Shown here piece by piece: positions 16,783 to 25,710 of a DNA stretch of 34,610 nt; within the stretch, counting starts at the first letter, position 1, and every line of letters starts with the position of its first letter. The translations under genes and the position numbers were made by a program. Source of the DNA: Cytophagia bacterium CHB2 (lineage in GTDB: Bacteria > Zhuqueibacterota > Zhuqueibacteria > Zhuqueibacterales > Zhuqueibacteraceae). Location: positions 1-34,610 of the forward strand of contig SZPB01000017.1 of NCBI GenBank assembly GCA_030263535.1. The letters are read 5' to 3'. The notes below the pieces were generated by a model, which had not been told where the DNA came from, ran no database searches, and saw only the letters and a program-made list of their open reading frames with translations.

Positions 16783-17331
16783 TTGCTATATTGTTCGGGA
16801 TCACTGCTGTCCGGTTCAGGCAAACAACACGTCTTGAGCTCTTTCAAGACCATCGCCGAGCGCAACGAGATCATCAATTTGTTTGGCCAGCAGGTCTCAC
16901 CGGAGATTGTCGACGCGCTGCTGAAGCAGAAGCCGGACCCGATCATTCAGAAGCGGTCGGTTTGCATCATGTTTTTGGACATTAGGAATTTCACCCCTTT
17001 CGCCGCGATGCACACACCGGAAGAAATTATCGCTTATCAGAACGCCGTTTTCGGCTTTATGATTGACATCATCAACGGCCACCACGGCATTATCAATCAA
17101 TTCTTGGGTGACAGCTTCACGTCGACTTTTGGGGCGCCGCTCTCTTTCGGAAATGACTGTCGCAATGTCGTTGAGGCTGCGCTTGCAATCATTGCTCGGC
17201 TCAAACAGGAAAACGACAACGGGAATATCCCACCGACCAGAGTGGGAATCGGCATTCACGCCGGTGAAGTGGTAGCGGGCAATGTCGGCTCCTCGCTTCG
17301 CAAGCAGTATTCGATCACCGGCATAGAGTGA
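16783..17331 (+). pseudogene. Truncated class III adenylate/guanylate cyclase
   Basis: 182 codons. It begins within the linker typical of these enzymes (LFGQQVSPEIVDALL) and covers most of the cyclase domain: metal-binding Asp in CIMFLDIRNFTPFA, second metal Asp in INQFLGDSFTSTFGAP, and VGIGIHAGEVVAGNVGS. It stops at SITGIE, where intact relatives continue DxVNxAARLE. The transition-state Asn/Arg motif and the C-terminal strands are therefore missing, as are any membrane or sensor domains. It is not expected to be active. A 74-bp piece of it is repeated at 15972-16045. The DNA just upstream is the HNH remnant. Confidence 0.85.
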
Positions 17332-17411
17332 TGGCTTGCTTTTTAGAGAAAAGTTTGCTAATTTTTACTATTAAAGTTTGCGATTGAAAAACACATGCAC
17401 AAGCTTGGAAA

Positions 17412-17738
17412 ATGCCGATGATTCAACCACAACCAACTCATGCCAACACGGAGATCGACGCGCTGGTTCGAACCGGCCTCTATCAAAACCATGATGAGGT
17501 CATTTCCGATGCGCTTCGCAATCTCTTGCTCAACAATAAGGCACTCCGGCTGGAGCTTGCCATCGAGTTGTTCCGAGCCGATGAGGTTTCCCTTGGCCGC
17601 GCCGCTGAAATTGCCGGCATCGACCGCTGGGAATTTCAAGATATTTTGCACCAGCGCCACATTCCTATTATTATAGAAGCTGAGTCTGCCGAAGCGATGG
17701 ATAGGGATATCGCGCGGTTCTTTAGCAAAGAGCAATGA
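17412..17738 (+). CDS. UPF0175-family antitoxin
   Basis: 108 aa. The N-terminal segment (TEIDALVRTGLYQNHDEVIS, ALRNLLLNN) resembles a ribbon-helix-helix dimerisation region. The UPF0175 signature follows at about 60-85 (FRADEVSLGRAAEIAGIDRW, EFQDILHQRHIP). It overlaps the downstream PIN-like gene by 4 nt (ATGA), the standard antitoxin-toxin arrangement. Likely DNA-binding autorepressor that also blocks the DUF3368 toxin. ATGs at 17412 and 17418 are both possible starts. Confidence 0.85.
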   Translation: MPMIQPQPTHANTEIDALVRTGLYQNHDEVISDALRNLLLNNKALRLELAIELFRADEVSLGRAAEIAGIDRWEFQDILHQRHIPIIIEAESAEAMDRDIARFFSKEQ

Positions 17739-18235
17739 TCATTGCAGATACCAGCATTCTCTCAACGTTCGCGCGGATTCAGCGGCTGGATTTGCTGTTT
17801 GCCGTTGCGGAGACGCCATCTCTCCATCTCCCACCTGCCGTTCAAAAGGAAATCAAGCTTGGCCTGCAAAAAGGTTTGCAATTTCTTCAACCGATCATTG
17901 ATGCTTTGACTGCCGGAACACAGTTTCTGCCTATTGCGCTCATGGACGAGGAGAAGCGCTTGATTCCCACCCTGCCGAAAGCATTGAACGCCGGCGAAAA
18001 AGAGGGAATAGCCATTTGCCTCAATCGCACGGGCAATAAATTTCTTACCAATGACAAACGTGCACATAATTTTTGCATAGCCAATAATGTTCTTGCTCTT
18101 GATCTCAAGCGTATCCTGCGCCAACTTTGGAAAGCCGGTCACTGCTCGAAAGACGAGGTCCAAAAAATTATGGAAGATATGGAACGGAGCGAACCTGGCA
18201 TGGTGATCAAGGGCAAAGATGAGATCCTCCGATGA
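17735..18235 (+). CDS. DUF3368 PIN-like toxin
   Basis: 166 aa. It has a PIN-type acidic set: D5 in IIADTSIL, E39 in VQKEI, E88/E90 in NAGEKEGIAI and D107 in FLTNDKRA. With LALDLKRILRQLW following, this is the DUF3368 family, typically encoded right after a UPF0175 gene as here. Expected activity is Mg-dependent RNase, leading to growth arrest when unopposed. All acidic residues are present, so it should be functional. Translation is coupled to the antitoxin through the ATGA overlap. Confidence 0.87.
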   Translation: MIIADTSILSTFARIQRLDLLFAVAETPSLHLPPAVQKEIKLGLQKGLQFLQPIIDALTAGTQFLPIALMDEEKRLIPTLPKALNAGEKEGIAICLNRTGNKFLTNDKRAHNFCIANNVLALDLKRILRQLWKAGHCSKDEVQKIMEDMERSEPGMVIKGKDEILR

Positions 18236-18281
18236 TCAATCCACCAAAACCATTTTATAACAAAATTTAACGGAGAAAACC

Positions 18282-18422
18282 ATGGCCAATTCAGTTATTG
18301 GCTTGCCCATGAGCGTGGAGCAAGTGGCAGTTGCCATTCGACAAATGAGGCTTACGGATCGAAAGCGACTCAAGGATTTTTCAATTCATGAAACCGATTC
18401 GTTTGACACAACATGCTCGTGA
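18282..18422 (+). CDS. Small ORF, probable truncated antitoxin-like gene
   Basis: 46 codons behind a fair ribosome site (CGGAGAAAACC before the ATG). The start MANSVIGLPMSVEQVAVAIR, QMRLTDRKRLK resembles the first helices of short antitoxin-like proteins that precede toxins. It then runs out of frame into the next gene, with a stop at 18420. It overlaps the start of the DUF4258 gene by 35 nt. It may be a broken fusion of an antitoxin N-terminus; not recognised further. Confidence 0.4.
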   Translation: MANSVIGLPMSVEQVAVAIRQMRLTDRKRLKDFSIHETDSFDTTCS

Positions 18423-18648
18423 TCAATGTAAAGAGCGCGGAACAAAAGAAGCCGAGGTACGCCAGGCCATTCAACACGGGTCGCGCGAGCCGGCGAAGAA
18501 AGGCGGGGAACAGTGCCGTTTCAACTTTCCTTATGGCCGATCTTGGCAGGGCAACGACTATGCGATCAAGCAGGTCGCGCGAGTGATCAAAGAAAAGCGC
18601 GGGAGATCGTGGTCATTACCGTTTACACTTTTTACTTTTGAGAGATAG
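18388..18648 (+). pseudogene. DUF4258-family gene with a 3' frameshift
   Basis: The frame opens MKPIRLTQHARDQCKERGT and includes REPAKKGG, CRFNF, SWQGNDYAIKQVARVIKE, all typical of DUF4258 (BrnT-like/RelE-like fold, often with DUF2283). Relatives end KQV.PI..EE..EIVVITVYTFYF. Here the 0 frame gives RGRSWSLPFTLFTFER, while the +1 frame from about 18590 gives AREIVVITVYTFYF and stops at 18639-18641. One base is therefore missing or extra in the GAAAAGCG run near 18588-18596. This could be a real mutation or a homopolymer sequencing error. Confidence 0.8.
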
Positions 18649-18652
18649 ATCA

Positions 18653-18874
18653 ATGAAAATCAGTTATGATCCCGAAGTCGATGCGTTGTATATTCGCCTG
18701 ATTGAAGGAAATCATGAATGCCGCACGGTTCGGCTGAACGAAGAGGTCGCATTAAATATCGGTGCCGGCGAACGCTTAATTGGCATTGAGATTCTTGACG
18801 CCAAAGAAGTTTTGGGACAAGGCCAGTTGCCTCCGCTTCTTTTGGAAAACATTGCGTTGGCGCCAGCGGCTTAA
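18653..18874 (+). CDS. DUF2283-family protein
   Basis: 73 aa, ATG at 18653 after GAGAGATAG. The motif MKISYDPEVDALYIRLIEG, then GAGERLIGIEILDAKEVL, is diagnostic for DUF2283. These proteins usually follow a DUF4258 gene and are regarded as possible antitoxins; the biochemical role is unproven. With the restored frame of the upstream gene the two would be 11 nt apart. Confidence 0.88.
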   Translation: MKISYDPEVDALYIRLIEGNHECRTVRLNEEVALNIGAGERLIGIEILDAKEVLGQGQLPPLLLENIALAPAA

Positions 18875-18998
18875 CTGAGGACAACAGTCTGTGTCCGTAG
18901 GGTTCATTCCTCACGCCGTCGAAGGAGCAAACTTGGTAGCAATAGCCCAGTGAAGCCAGACTTGGACACACGAAAAAAGCAAGCAAGTAGTCCAGTCC

Positions 18999-21900
18999 TC
19001 ACTCAAGTTCTTGTAACAATTCCAACAAATATGAATAAACCGCTCCCCGCTGCATATAGGCATGGGCAAACTGATTCCTATAATTTCTTAAACATCCATA
19101 GCAAGTGGTTTCAGATGCACAACCACAGTAACCATTTACGCGCTCCGCTGCGGCTTCGATACAAGCACGAAGCATCTCTTTAAATTCTAATCGTGCCACC
19201 AAGCCAGCACCACCTGGGACATTGTCGTATAAGATGATAGACGGAAAGCTAGCTTGCATATCGTAAGCATTGACGGTTACATTGAGTTCATTAGAGGGTA
19301 CTTCGAGCACCTTCGCCGCTCCTTCTAAAATGGCATAAGCAAGAGTGAAAGCGAACCATTGAGGTTCAATATCCGAATTATGAGCTTTCCAAAATATGAT
19401 TTTCAGAACATCAGTCACAAAATCATGTCCCAACGAAAGAAATCTTTCCGGTCGGCAACGGCATTTTCTGCCTAAGAAATCTTCGTGTCCGTTCTCGATT
19501 TCTGCTCTCGTCATTTCACGAAACCCCGCGCCACACTTTGGACAAACGTAAAATCCTTGCCCTTTGTAACCCTCGCATAAAACCACCATTTCGCCTGGCG
19601 ATGTTTTGGTCAACTCGATGGCGCCATATTTTATAGTTTGCTGGCTAGTGTTTTTGAAACCCACGAAATAAGGTCGAGTCGAGAAGATTCGTTCAGTTTT
19701 GCGCCGCGGCTTGTCCGGACGTTTGTTTTTCGTCAGAAAACCGAATTGCGGCACGACGTAAAGCCTCGTGGTCATACCACGGCAACATTTGGTAAAGCTG
19801 GGATTCTGGCCAGTTTGCCAACGATCAAATTGGTTATGTTTGGCGCATTTGGCGTAATGCCATCGCGCCCATTCTTTTTCTGCAACTTTTTTCAAAGCAT
19901 AGGATTCCCATTCGAATTTATTGGCCACCAACTTACTCGTCGGTGCGAATTCAGCAATAGCGATGGAAAGATCGCGCTGCAGTATGACGGTTTCACTTCC
20001 GGTATTGTTGCTAACAGAATGGGTATCGAGCTCAACCACATCCACAGGGAAACCGTATTTGGGAATTACAACGGCGCGTGAAAGAAAACTCAAAACATCT
20101 TCCTTCGCAATTGTATTGGCACGTTTCTGCGCCCATTCCGCGCTACGAAATTGATTTGATTGTTTTGATTCGTCTTGAAATTGTTTGATGATCTTGAAAT
20201 CTGTTGCTACTCTCTCTTCAGCTCCCTTCAAAGCAGCGGAAATCAAGTGCTGAATCCATGTGCCGTCCTCCAGTCCTAAAAGGCGGCTTTGCTCGTCGTC
20301 TTTAATGATCGCTCTTAAAGAGGAAAGAATCTTGCCTTGGTCTTTTTGAAGATATTCCTCGAAATCTTTCACTGCCGATGGATTTTGTAAATCGGCAAAG
20401 AATGCTTCGACGTTTTTGAATCGATTCGGAAAAGCTCTGAGGAAAAAGGATAGCGCAGCCGCGGTCAAGTGTCTTATCGTGATTTTGGGGTTGTTTTTCG
20501 CAATCACTGGTGGACTCACTTTACCGGATATCATACGATCGGGATGGTCGAAATGATAAAGATCATGGGCATTTCGGCGGCAGTATGTTACTGCAAACCC
20601 GATGTTGCCTACACGTCGTCCAGCACGGCCAACGCGTTGGGCATAATTGAAAGATTCGGGCGGAACATTGCGCAGAAAGATTGTGTCAAGATCGCCCAAA
20701 TCAACTCCCAGCTCAAAGGTGGTCGAGCAGCTCAACACCTGAATTTTGTTGTTACGAAAATCGCGCTGATATTCACGCGCGGTCACTTTTGCCAATTGTG
20801 CGGTATGTTCTTCGACACGTAGAATCTCTGGCTGTAATTCGATATACAAATTGCGATAATGATTGGATTCCAGTTCGGACATTCTAATCGCGACAAGCTG
20901 CCCATGGCAATTGCTACGGTTGCAGATGTTTTTTACTGCCACATGCTGCAATCTGCCACAGACGAGACAGCGATAGATCGTGTCCTCGTTCGTCAGCAAT
21001 TGAATGCGCCACCAATCAGGATTCAAACGTTTTGCGTCGGTGATCTCATGAAAAATGGCTTCATGTGAAGATCGGGCCTTGTTATCTGTTTCTGAGAATG
21101 ATTGCCACACAGCGCGCAAGGCCTCACCCGCTTTTATTCGCGCAGCAGATTTTTCCATTCCGGCATGCTCGAAGATTTTAGCCATCCAGCGCGCTCTTCT
21201 CCCTCTGAGGCCATCCCAGCTACGGACGAAATGTTGGCTTCCTGGTTCGCCAATACGAACTTTCATTTGTGGCGATTGCAGCCCGAGATCTTTCCAATTT
21301 AAATTGACGAGCGGTGGCAGGTTTAGGTTTACAGCTTTATCAAGCCGAACGAAATTCAGTAAAGTTTCCAGTAGAGTGAACTTTTCCGAGTCGGATAAAT
21401 GCCATGGCAAATCATTCAAAAAACTTTCAACCTTAAACCAAGAGGGCCATTTCATGACATAACGAATTAGGCCAACACCTTCCAAAGATTGATTCGTTTC
21501 TTCAGCTAAAAATTCTGAGTAGATTTGTTTCCATATTTTATTTGTTCGCTCGATGTCGCCTGTAGTTTCCCTGAATAAGCGCTGTTCTTCGTATCTATTA
21601 GACAAAACACTTGCAAGCTCGTTAAAAGTGACTGAACCAGCAGAATCAAGCTTCCTGAGTGCATGCAAGATCAAGACACGTGAAAGGAGGCCTTGATAAC
21701 TATCGTCAAGATACCAGGCAAAAAAAGCAGCCTGTTGTCGGCTATCGGCAAATGCCAAAACTTTCTTTTTTTCTAATGGCAAATTTTGCACGAGAGCTGT
21801 GGCAATGACAGCGTTGGGGCCATCTGAGCCATGCACGATTTCGCGTACGGGGTCCGCAGCTTGATAACCGCAGGCTGCGCACTTCGAAATCTGATCTGGG

Positions 21901-23657
21901 TGTTTTTTGGAAGCTTCTTGCTGTTCAACAAATATGATTGTCGTATGGTTACAAACTGGGCGCGTGGGATGTCGCGAAATTGCGCCACAAGCCAAACAAA
22001 GCTGATGCAGATTGTTCCGGTTGAATTCATCTTCGTCGTTTTGCTCGACAAGTGAAATATCAACAGGACGGAAAAAATTGGCGCCAAAATCGATATCTCC
22101 AGGATCACGTATGGCTTCGCTCAACCTACTTTTGCTTACTTTGCCAACAAGATAATGCTGTCCACATTCCCGACAAATTGCGATTTCGAAAAAGGCGTGC
22201 CCTTGCTGCACACTCGTCCGATCCAGTAAAATTTTTTGCGTGACGGGTTGATCCTTTGTGCTCGCAAGCGATAGATATGCACCCTCCAATGAGCACAGGA
22301 AAAAATGGAAGCGGGCCGTCAACAGAGGCGAGCCATCAACTGGATTCTGCGCAGCAGCCAATAGACGAATGAGCCGAACTAAAGCTTCAACTTGTTTCTG
22401 TTCCTCGAGTTCTGGGAAAATTTTTGACGCGACATCCTCAACCTTTATTGCTTTCCCCGTCACTTGTTCACGTAGCTTAGTTGTGCGAGAATCGTTGTGA
22501 AGAATAATGTAAATAGCCTCTTCCCACTTACGAGCCTCGGCCAAATCGATCCCATGCTGTGAAGCAAGCGACGATAATTTTACCTTCAGTTCTGTAACCG
22601 AATTTGGCCGTGCACTTTCCAACAGTTTATAGTCTTCGAGTAAAAGCGTATATCGACTTTCCCCTGTTAATTCTTCAAATTTTCCTCTAATGATATGTTC
22701 GGGCTCAAATGTTTCCCCAAACAAGTCCTGCGCAAATTGTGCAACACGGCCAACATCTTTGCTATCACTTGCCAAAGTTGCACTAGTCGCAATACATTGA
22801 AATCCATCTCGACGTCCTCCTTCACTCAAACGTTGCTTCAGGCGGCGGAGCAACATACCCATCTCCATGCCTTTCGTGCCACGGTACTGATGTGCTTCAT
22901 CCAACACGATGAATTTCCACCATTGGGCGTTGCCGTTATCAAAAAGTGGACTATCGTGAGGACGAAGTAACATGAATTCTAGCATCGAATAATTCGTCAA
23001 CAAGATATGAGGTGGGGTGGCGCGCATTTGTTCGCGAAATACCAATTCACCTGGCAATCTATTATCCCAGGCTTCGCGGGCATTTCGATACTGATCATTG
23101 CGGTCTTCGGGAGTATCACCGACATATTGGCCAAAAGTAAATCTAAATCTCGAATGATACGCTTCCAGTTTTCTACAAATTTCTCCTAAACGTTCACGTT
23201 GGTCAAACGCCAAAGCATTCATCGGATAAAGAATGAGCGCGCGTATGCCGTTTCCTAACTGGCCAGACACAAATTCTTTATAAAGATGAAGCAAAATAGG
23301 CAATAAGAAGGCCTCGGTTTTTCCGCTGCCTGTCCCCGTAGCAATAACGACATTCTTGCCTAGCGCCGTAAAACGGATTGAATTTTCTTGATGGCAATAC
23401 AACTGGCGTTCGCCCTCCACTGCCTGCATGAAGCCTTGTTCCGGCTCAACCCCGAGAGTTTCTGTGAATAACTCGGTTGTATTCTTTGCTCTCTTGAAAA
23501 TCGGCGTAGCTTCTAAGTAAGGACCATTGGAAAGATGGCCAGCATCAAGCGTTTCCTCAAATGATCTGCGCAAGCCGTCATCTTTGAAATAGAACATGGT
23601 CTTGAGATATTGCAGATATTTCTCTTCAACTTTTTCAGCAAGAATATAAGGATTCAT
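18999..23657 (-). CDS. Large DEAH-box helicase with DUF1998-type C-terminus
   Basis: 1552 aa, superfamily 2. Q90 (Q motif), Walker A ATGTGSGKT at 106-114, TNYSMLEFML, DEAH at 253-256, SAT at 292-294. The second RecA half has LAFADSRQQAAFFA (634-647), STTFELGVDLGDLDTIFLRN and QRVGRAGRR at 1007-1015. Between and within the halves are Cys pairs suggesting zinc sites: C495/C498, C554/C557, C593/C596, C897/C900, C912/C917. The C-terminus shows DUF1998 (LYDNVPGGAGLV; CGCASETTCYGCLRNYRNQ). This is the architecture of MrfA/YprA and of the DruE and DrmA/DrmB helicases of Druantia and DISARM. It follows the zinc-finger gene by 13 nt. It probably translocates on DNA in defence or repair; exact role unknown. 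Confidence 0.93.
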   Translation of the reverse strand: MNPYILAEKVEEKYLQYLKTMFYFKDDGLRRSFEETLDAGHLSNGPYLEATPIFKRAKNTTELFTETLGVEPEQGFMQAVEGERQLYCHQENSIRFTALGKNVVIATGTGSGKTEAFLLPILLHLYKEFVSGQLGNGIRALILYPMNALAFDQRERLGEICRKLEAYHSRFRFTFGQYVGDTPEDRNDQYRNAREAWDNRLPGELVFREQMRATPPHILLTNYSMLEFMLLRPHDSPLFDNGNAQWWKFIVLDEAHQYRGTKGMEMGMLLRRLKQRLSEGGRRDGFQCIATSATLASDSKDVGRVAQFAQDLFGETFEPEHIIRGKFEELTGESRYTLLLEDYKLLESARPNSVTELKVKLSSLASQHGIDLAEARKWEEAIYIILHNDSRTTKLREQVTGKAIKVEDVASKIFPELEEQKQVEALVRLIRLLAAAQNPVDGSPLLTARFHFFLCSLEGAYLSLASTKDQPVTQKILLDRTSVQQGHAFFEIAICRECGQHYLVGKVSKSRLSEAIRDPGDIDFGANFFRPVDISLVEQNDEDEFNRNNLHQLCLACGAISRHPTRPVCNHTTIIFVEQQEASKKHPDQISKCAACGYQAADPVREIVHGSDGPNAVIATALVQNLPLEKKKVLAFADSRQQAAFFAWYLDDSYQGLLSRVLILHALRKLDSAGSVTFNELASVLSNRYEEQRLFRETTGDIERTNKIWKQIYSEFLAEETNQSLEGVGLIRYVMKWPSWFKVESFLNDLPWHLSDSEKFTLLETLLNFVRLDKAVNLNLPPLVNLNWKDLGLQSPQMKVRIGEPGSQHFVRSWDGLRGRRARWMAKIFEHAGMEKSAARIKAGEALRAVWQSFSETDNKARSSHEAIFHEITDAKRLNPDWWRIQLLTNEDTIYRCLVCGRLQHVAVKNICNRSNCHGQLVAIRMSELESNHYRNLYIELQPEILRVEEHTAQLAKVTAREYQRDFRNNKIQVLSCSTTFELGVDLGDLDTIFLRNVPPESFNYAQRVGRAGRRVGNIGFAVTYCRRNAHDLYHFDHPDRMISGKVSPPVIAKNNPKITIRHLTAAALSFFLRAFPNRFKNVEAFFADLQNPSAVKDFEEYLQKDQGKILSSLRAIIKDDEQSRLLGLEDGTWIQHLISAALKGAEERVATDFKIIKQFQDESKQSNQFRSAEWAQKRANTIAKEDVLSFLSRAVVIPKYGFPVDVVELDTHSVSNNTGSETVILQRDLSIAIAEFAPTSKLVANKFEWESYALKKVAEKEWARWHYAKCAKHNQFDRWQTGQNPSFTKCCRGMTTRLYVVPQFGFLTKNKRPDKPRRKTERIFSTRPYFVGFKNTSQQTIKYGAIELTKTSPGEMVVLCEGYKGQGFYVCPKCGAGFREMTRAEIENGHEDFLGRKCRCRPERFLSLGHDFVTDVLKIIFWKAHNSDIEPQWFAFTLAYAILEGAAKVLEVPSNELNVTVNAYDMQASFPSIILYDNVPGGAGLVARLEFKEMLRACIEAAAERVNGYCGCASETTCYGCLRNYRNQFAHAYMQRGAVYSYLLELLQELE

Positions 23658-23670
23658 TTTCGACCCGAGA

Positions 23671-25710
23671 CTATTTTAAGGTGAAGTCATTCCATTCAAA
23701 AATTTCGTTTCGATGTGGTTGCAACAAATGGGCAAAGATGTTTTCTTCCAAAATACTTTCAAACTTCTTGTAAAAGTTATGGCAGTAGAGACATTCGACC
23801 CAGATCGGGAGATTGGATATGTGAACTGAGCGAATTTCTTCCGTATCTTCAACGACGCGAAAACGTATTTGAGAGTAGCCGCCGTGGGCTTGTGTTCGTG
23901 CATCCACGCATTCATGTTGGATATGATAGATGATCGTGCTGGTGGGATTGTCTGCAAATGAAGTGGCATTGACGAAATGGTGAAGATTATACCCACACTG
24001 ATAAATTTTTTTAGGGAATTCATGCCCGTATAAGCCTCTTTTTTGTGCTTCAGTATAAGGCAAAACCCTGTAGCCATGTGTAGAGTGGGTCTTTCTGAAA
24101 TGAGATTCCGCTTCGTGTGAATCTGGCGACGCAAATGAGCAACCAGAGATTTTGCAGTGCCAAGCCTTCGTTTTGATTCTAAGCGCAGCAACCTTGTGTT
24201 CGCGCTTCGAATCCCTAATCCATAAATAGAAGATTGCACCATTTTCACGGAGCTCTTCAGCATCACAAAATTCTCGTAGGGCAATTGGGAATTTTCCTTT
24301 TTTGCGACGAAGTTTTCGAGGTTTGAAACCAGCATGAACTGAATTGACATGGGTTGTCTTTGGTATATGTACCCAAAGTACTTCTGCTGAAGTAGCTGCA
24401 AAGCGTGATTCTTCAATTTCAATCGGTTTGTTCTGCCAATCAATTCTTGTTTCGTCGGCGTGTTTATTCGTTATCCCCCACCGAAGTCGATGAGGTTCAA
24501 AATGATGTAAATGATGTAGAGGAATTGAATGCTGATCAAAGCTAAACCAATTGCATGTTATTTCAACTCCCCTAGCAGTTTTAAATCGTGGAAAATCTGT
24601 TTGATTTTGATCGACATGGATCAAATAACCGTGCCACTGATCAATTGTAAGGAATTCTTGTTCTTGAAATACAAAACAAGAGGAGGTGAGATTCAAGCAT
24701 TCCCAATTTGCGGGAACGACTAAAAGATTGATTCCAGCAGTTACACGTTTCGCCAAACGCCCCCGATTCAGGCCTTCATCTGATAACTTAAACCAAATAA
24801 TCTTTCGCGAAATGTTAAACGTCGAACACTCGTCGCCATTTTCATGGAAAAATCGCCACGAAATGCCATATCGCTCGCAAAGGGCTGGTGGCAGGATGGC
24901 ATTCGTGCGATTAAAGATTTTCAGTGTAAATAGTGGAGCAAAATCTCGCCAACTTTGAATCGCCGAAGCAATCTTGATATTGACAATTTGGATTCTTGTC
25001 TTAATCTTGGTGCTACTGAGCTTCTCAAATTTGATTAAAGTGGCTGATAACTCCGAAGCCTCAAGTATCCAACAGTGCGGCATTTGCAAAACAGATTCGA
25101 TCTGGACGGTTGTGCTCTCGTGAAGATGGCTTTCAAAGGATCGCGCGACACCCCCGTTCACAACGATTTCATTTGAATTGATCTGATTGACTTGTGCGCT
25201 GATAATTCCATTAGTCCGATCCACGCAGGAAAACACGGCTGGTGTGACAAATGTGGAGGTGAATTTGTGGCATATTATGGTTAACCCAAGACCTTTGAAC
25301 TCATCAGGCGACAAACGCTGGACTGCCGCGTGCTTCAGTTTGAATCTGTCGGCTCGAAAAATATTGATTCTCCATGGATTTACATAGCTAAAAATAGAAG
25401 GAGTGCTAAGTTCGTGACCGGCTTTGACAGTGGCACAATTAATTGACTCAATTGGGATGGCATCAATCTGTGGGGACAAAAGATGACAACTCGATAAAAA
25501 AACGGACAAGCTCTCAAAGGTAACGGCCTTCATATTCAGCCGTCTAATGGTGGGTGTTATGGCAAGTTCGCTTTCCACGGGTGCAATCTTTTGCTGCTGT
25601 TCGCCAGTGGGCCAAGTGACTTTCAAACAACGCGCACCGATCCTGGGTACAAGCACGCGATGAACTTCCGGCTTTGCAAAAGGAAAGAGCCTATGCATCA
25701 ACTCCTTCAT
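23671..25710 (-). CDS. Zinc-finger protein of unknown family in helicase operon
   Basis: 679 aa, not recognised as a named family. The N-terminal ~500 residues are beta-rich with no catalytic motif I can defend. From about 510 come zinc-finger-like elements. One is a clean C2H2 finger (C519-x4-C524-x12-H537-x4-H542). The second is irregular (C572, H596, H599, C601). The third is C640-x2-C643-x17-H661-x4-H666. A basic patch RKLRRKKGK at about 465 precedes them. A DNA- or RNA-binding role is therefore plausible. It starts at the ATG that overlaps the upstream gene's stop by 4 nt, and the helicase follows 13 nt later, so the three genes are one transcription unit. It could supply target recognition for the helicase (inference). 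Confidence 0.75.
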   Translation of the reverse strand: MKELMHRLFPFAKPEVHRVLVPRIGARCLKVTWPTGEQQQKIAPVESELAITPTIRRLNMKAVTFESLSVFLSSCHLLSPQIDAIPIESINCATVKAGHELSTPSIFSYVNPWRINIFRADRFKLKHAAVQRLSPDEFKGLGLTIICHKFTSTFVTPAVFSCVDRTNGIISAQVNQINSNEIVVNGGVARSFESHLHESTTVQIESVLQMPHCWILEASELSATLIKFEKLSSTKIKTRIQIVNIKIASAIQSWRDFAPLFTLKIFNRTNAILPPALCERYGISWRFFHENGDECSTFNISRKIIWFKLSDEGLNRGRLAKRVTAGINLLVVPANWECLNLTSSCFVFQEQEFLTIDQWHGYLIHVDQNQTDFPRFKTARGVEITCNWFSFDQHSIPLHHLHHFEPHRLRWGITNKHADETRIDWQNKPIEIEESRFAATSAEVLWVHIPKTTHVNSVHAGFKPRKLRRKKGKFPIALREFCDAEELRENGAIFYLWIRDSKREHKVAALRIKTKAWHCKISGCSFASPDSHEAESHFRKTHSTHGYRVLPYTEAQKRGLYGHEFPKKIYQCGYNLHHFVNATSFADNPTSTIIYHIQHECVDARTQAHGGYSQIRFRVVEDTEEIRSVHISNLPIWVECLYCHNFYKKFESILEENIFAHLLQPHRNEIFEWNDFTLK

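Noticed and set aside
18999-23657. Calling the helicase a named DISARM or Druantia gene
   Set aside because: The architecture fits, but the partners of those systems are absent and I could not run a profile search. Family-level similarity only.
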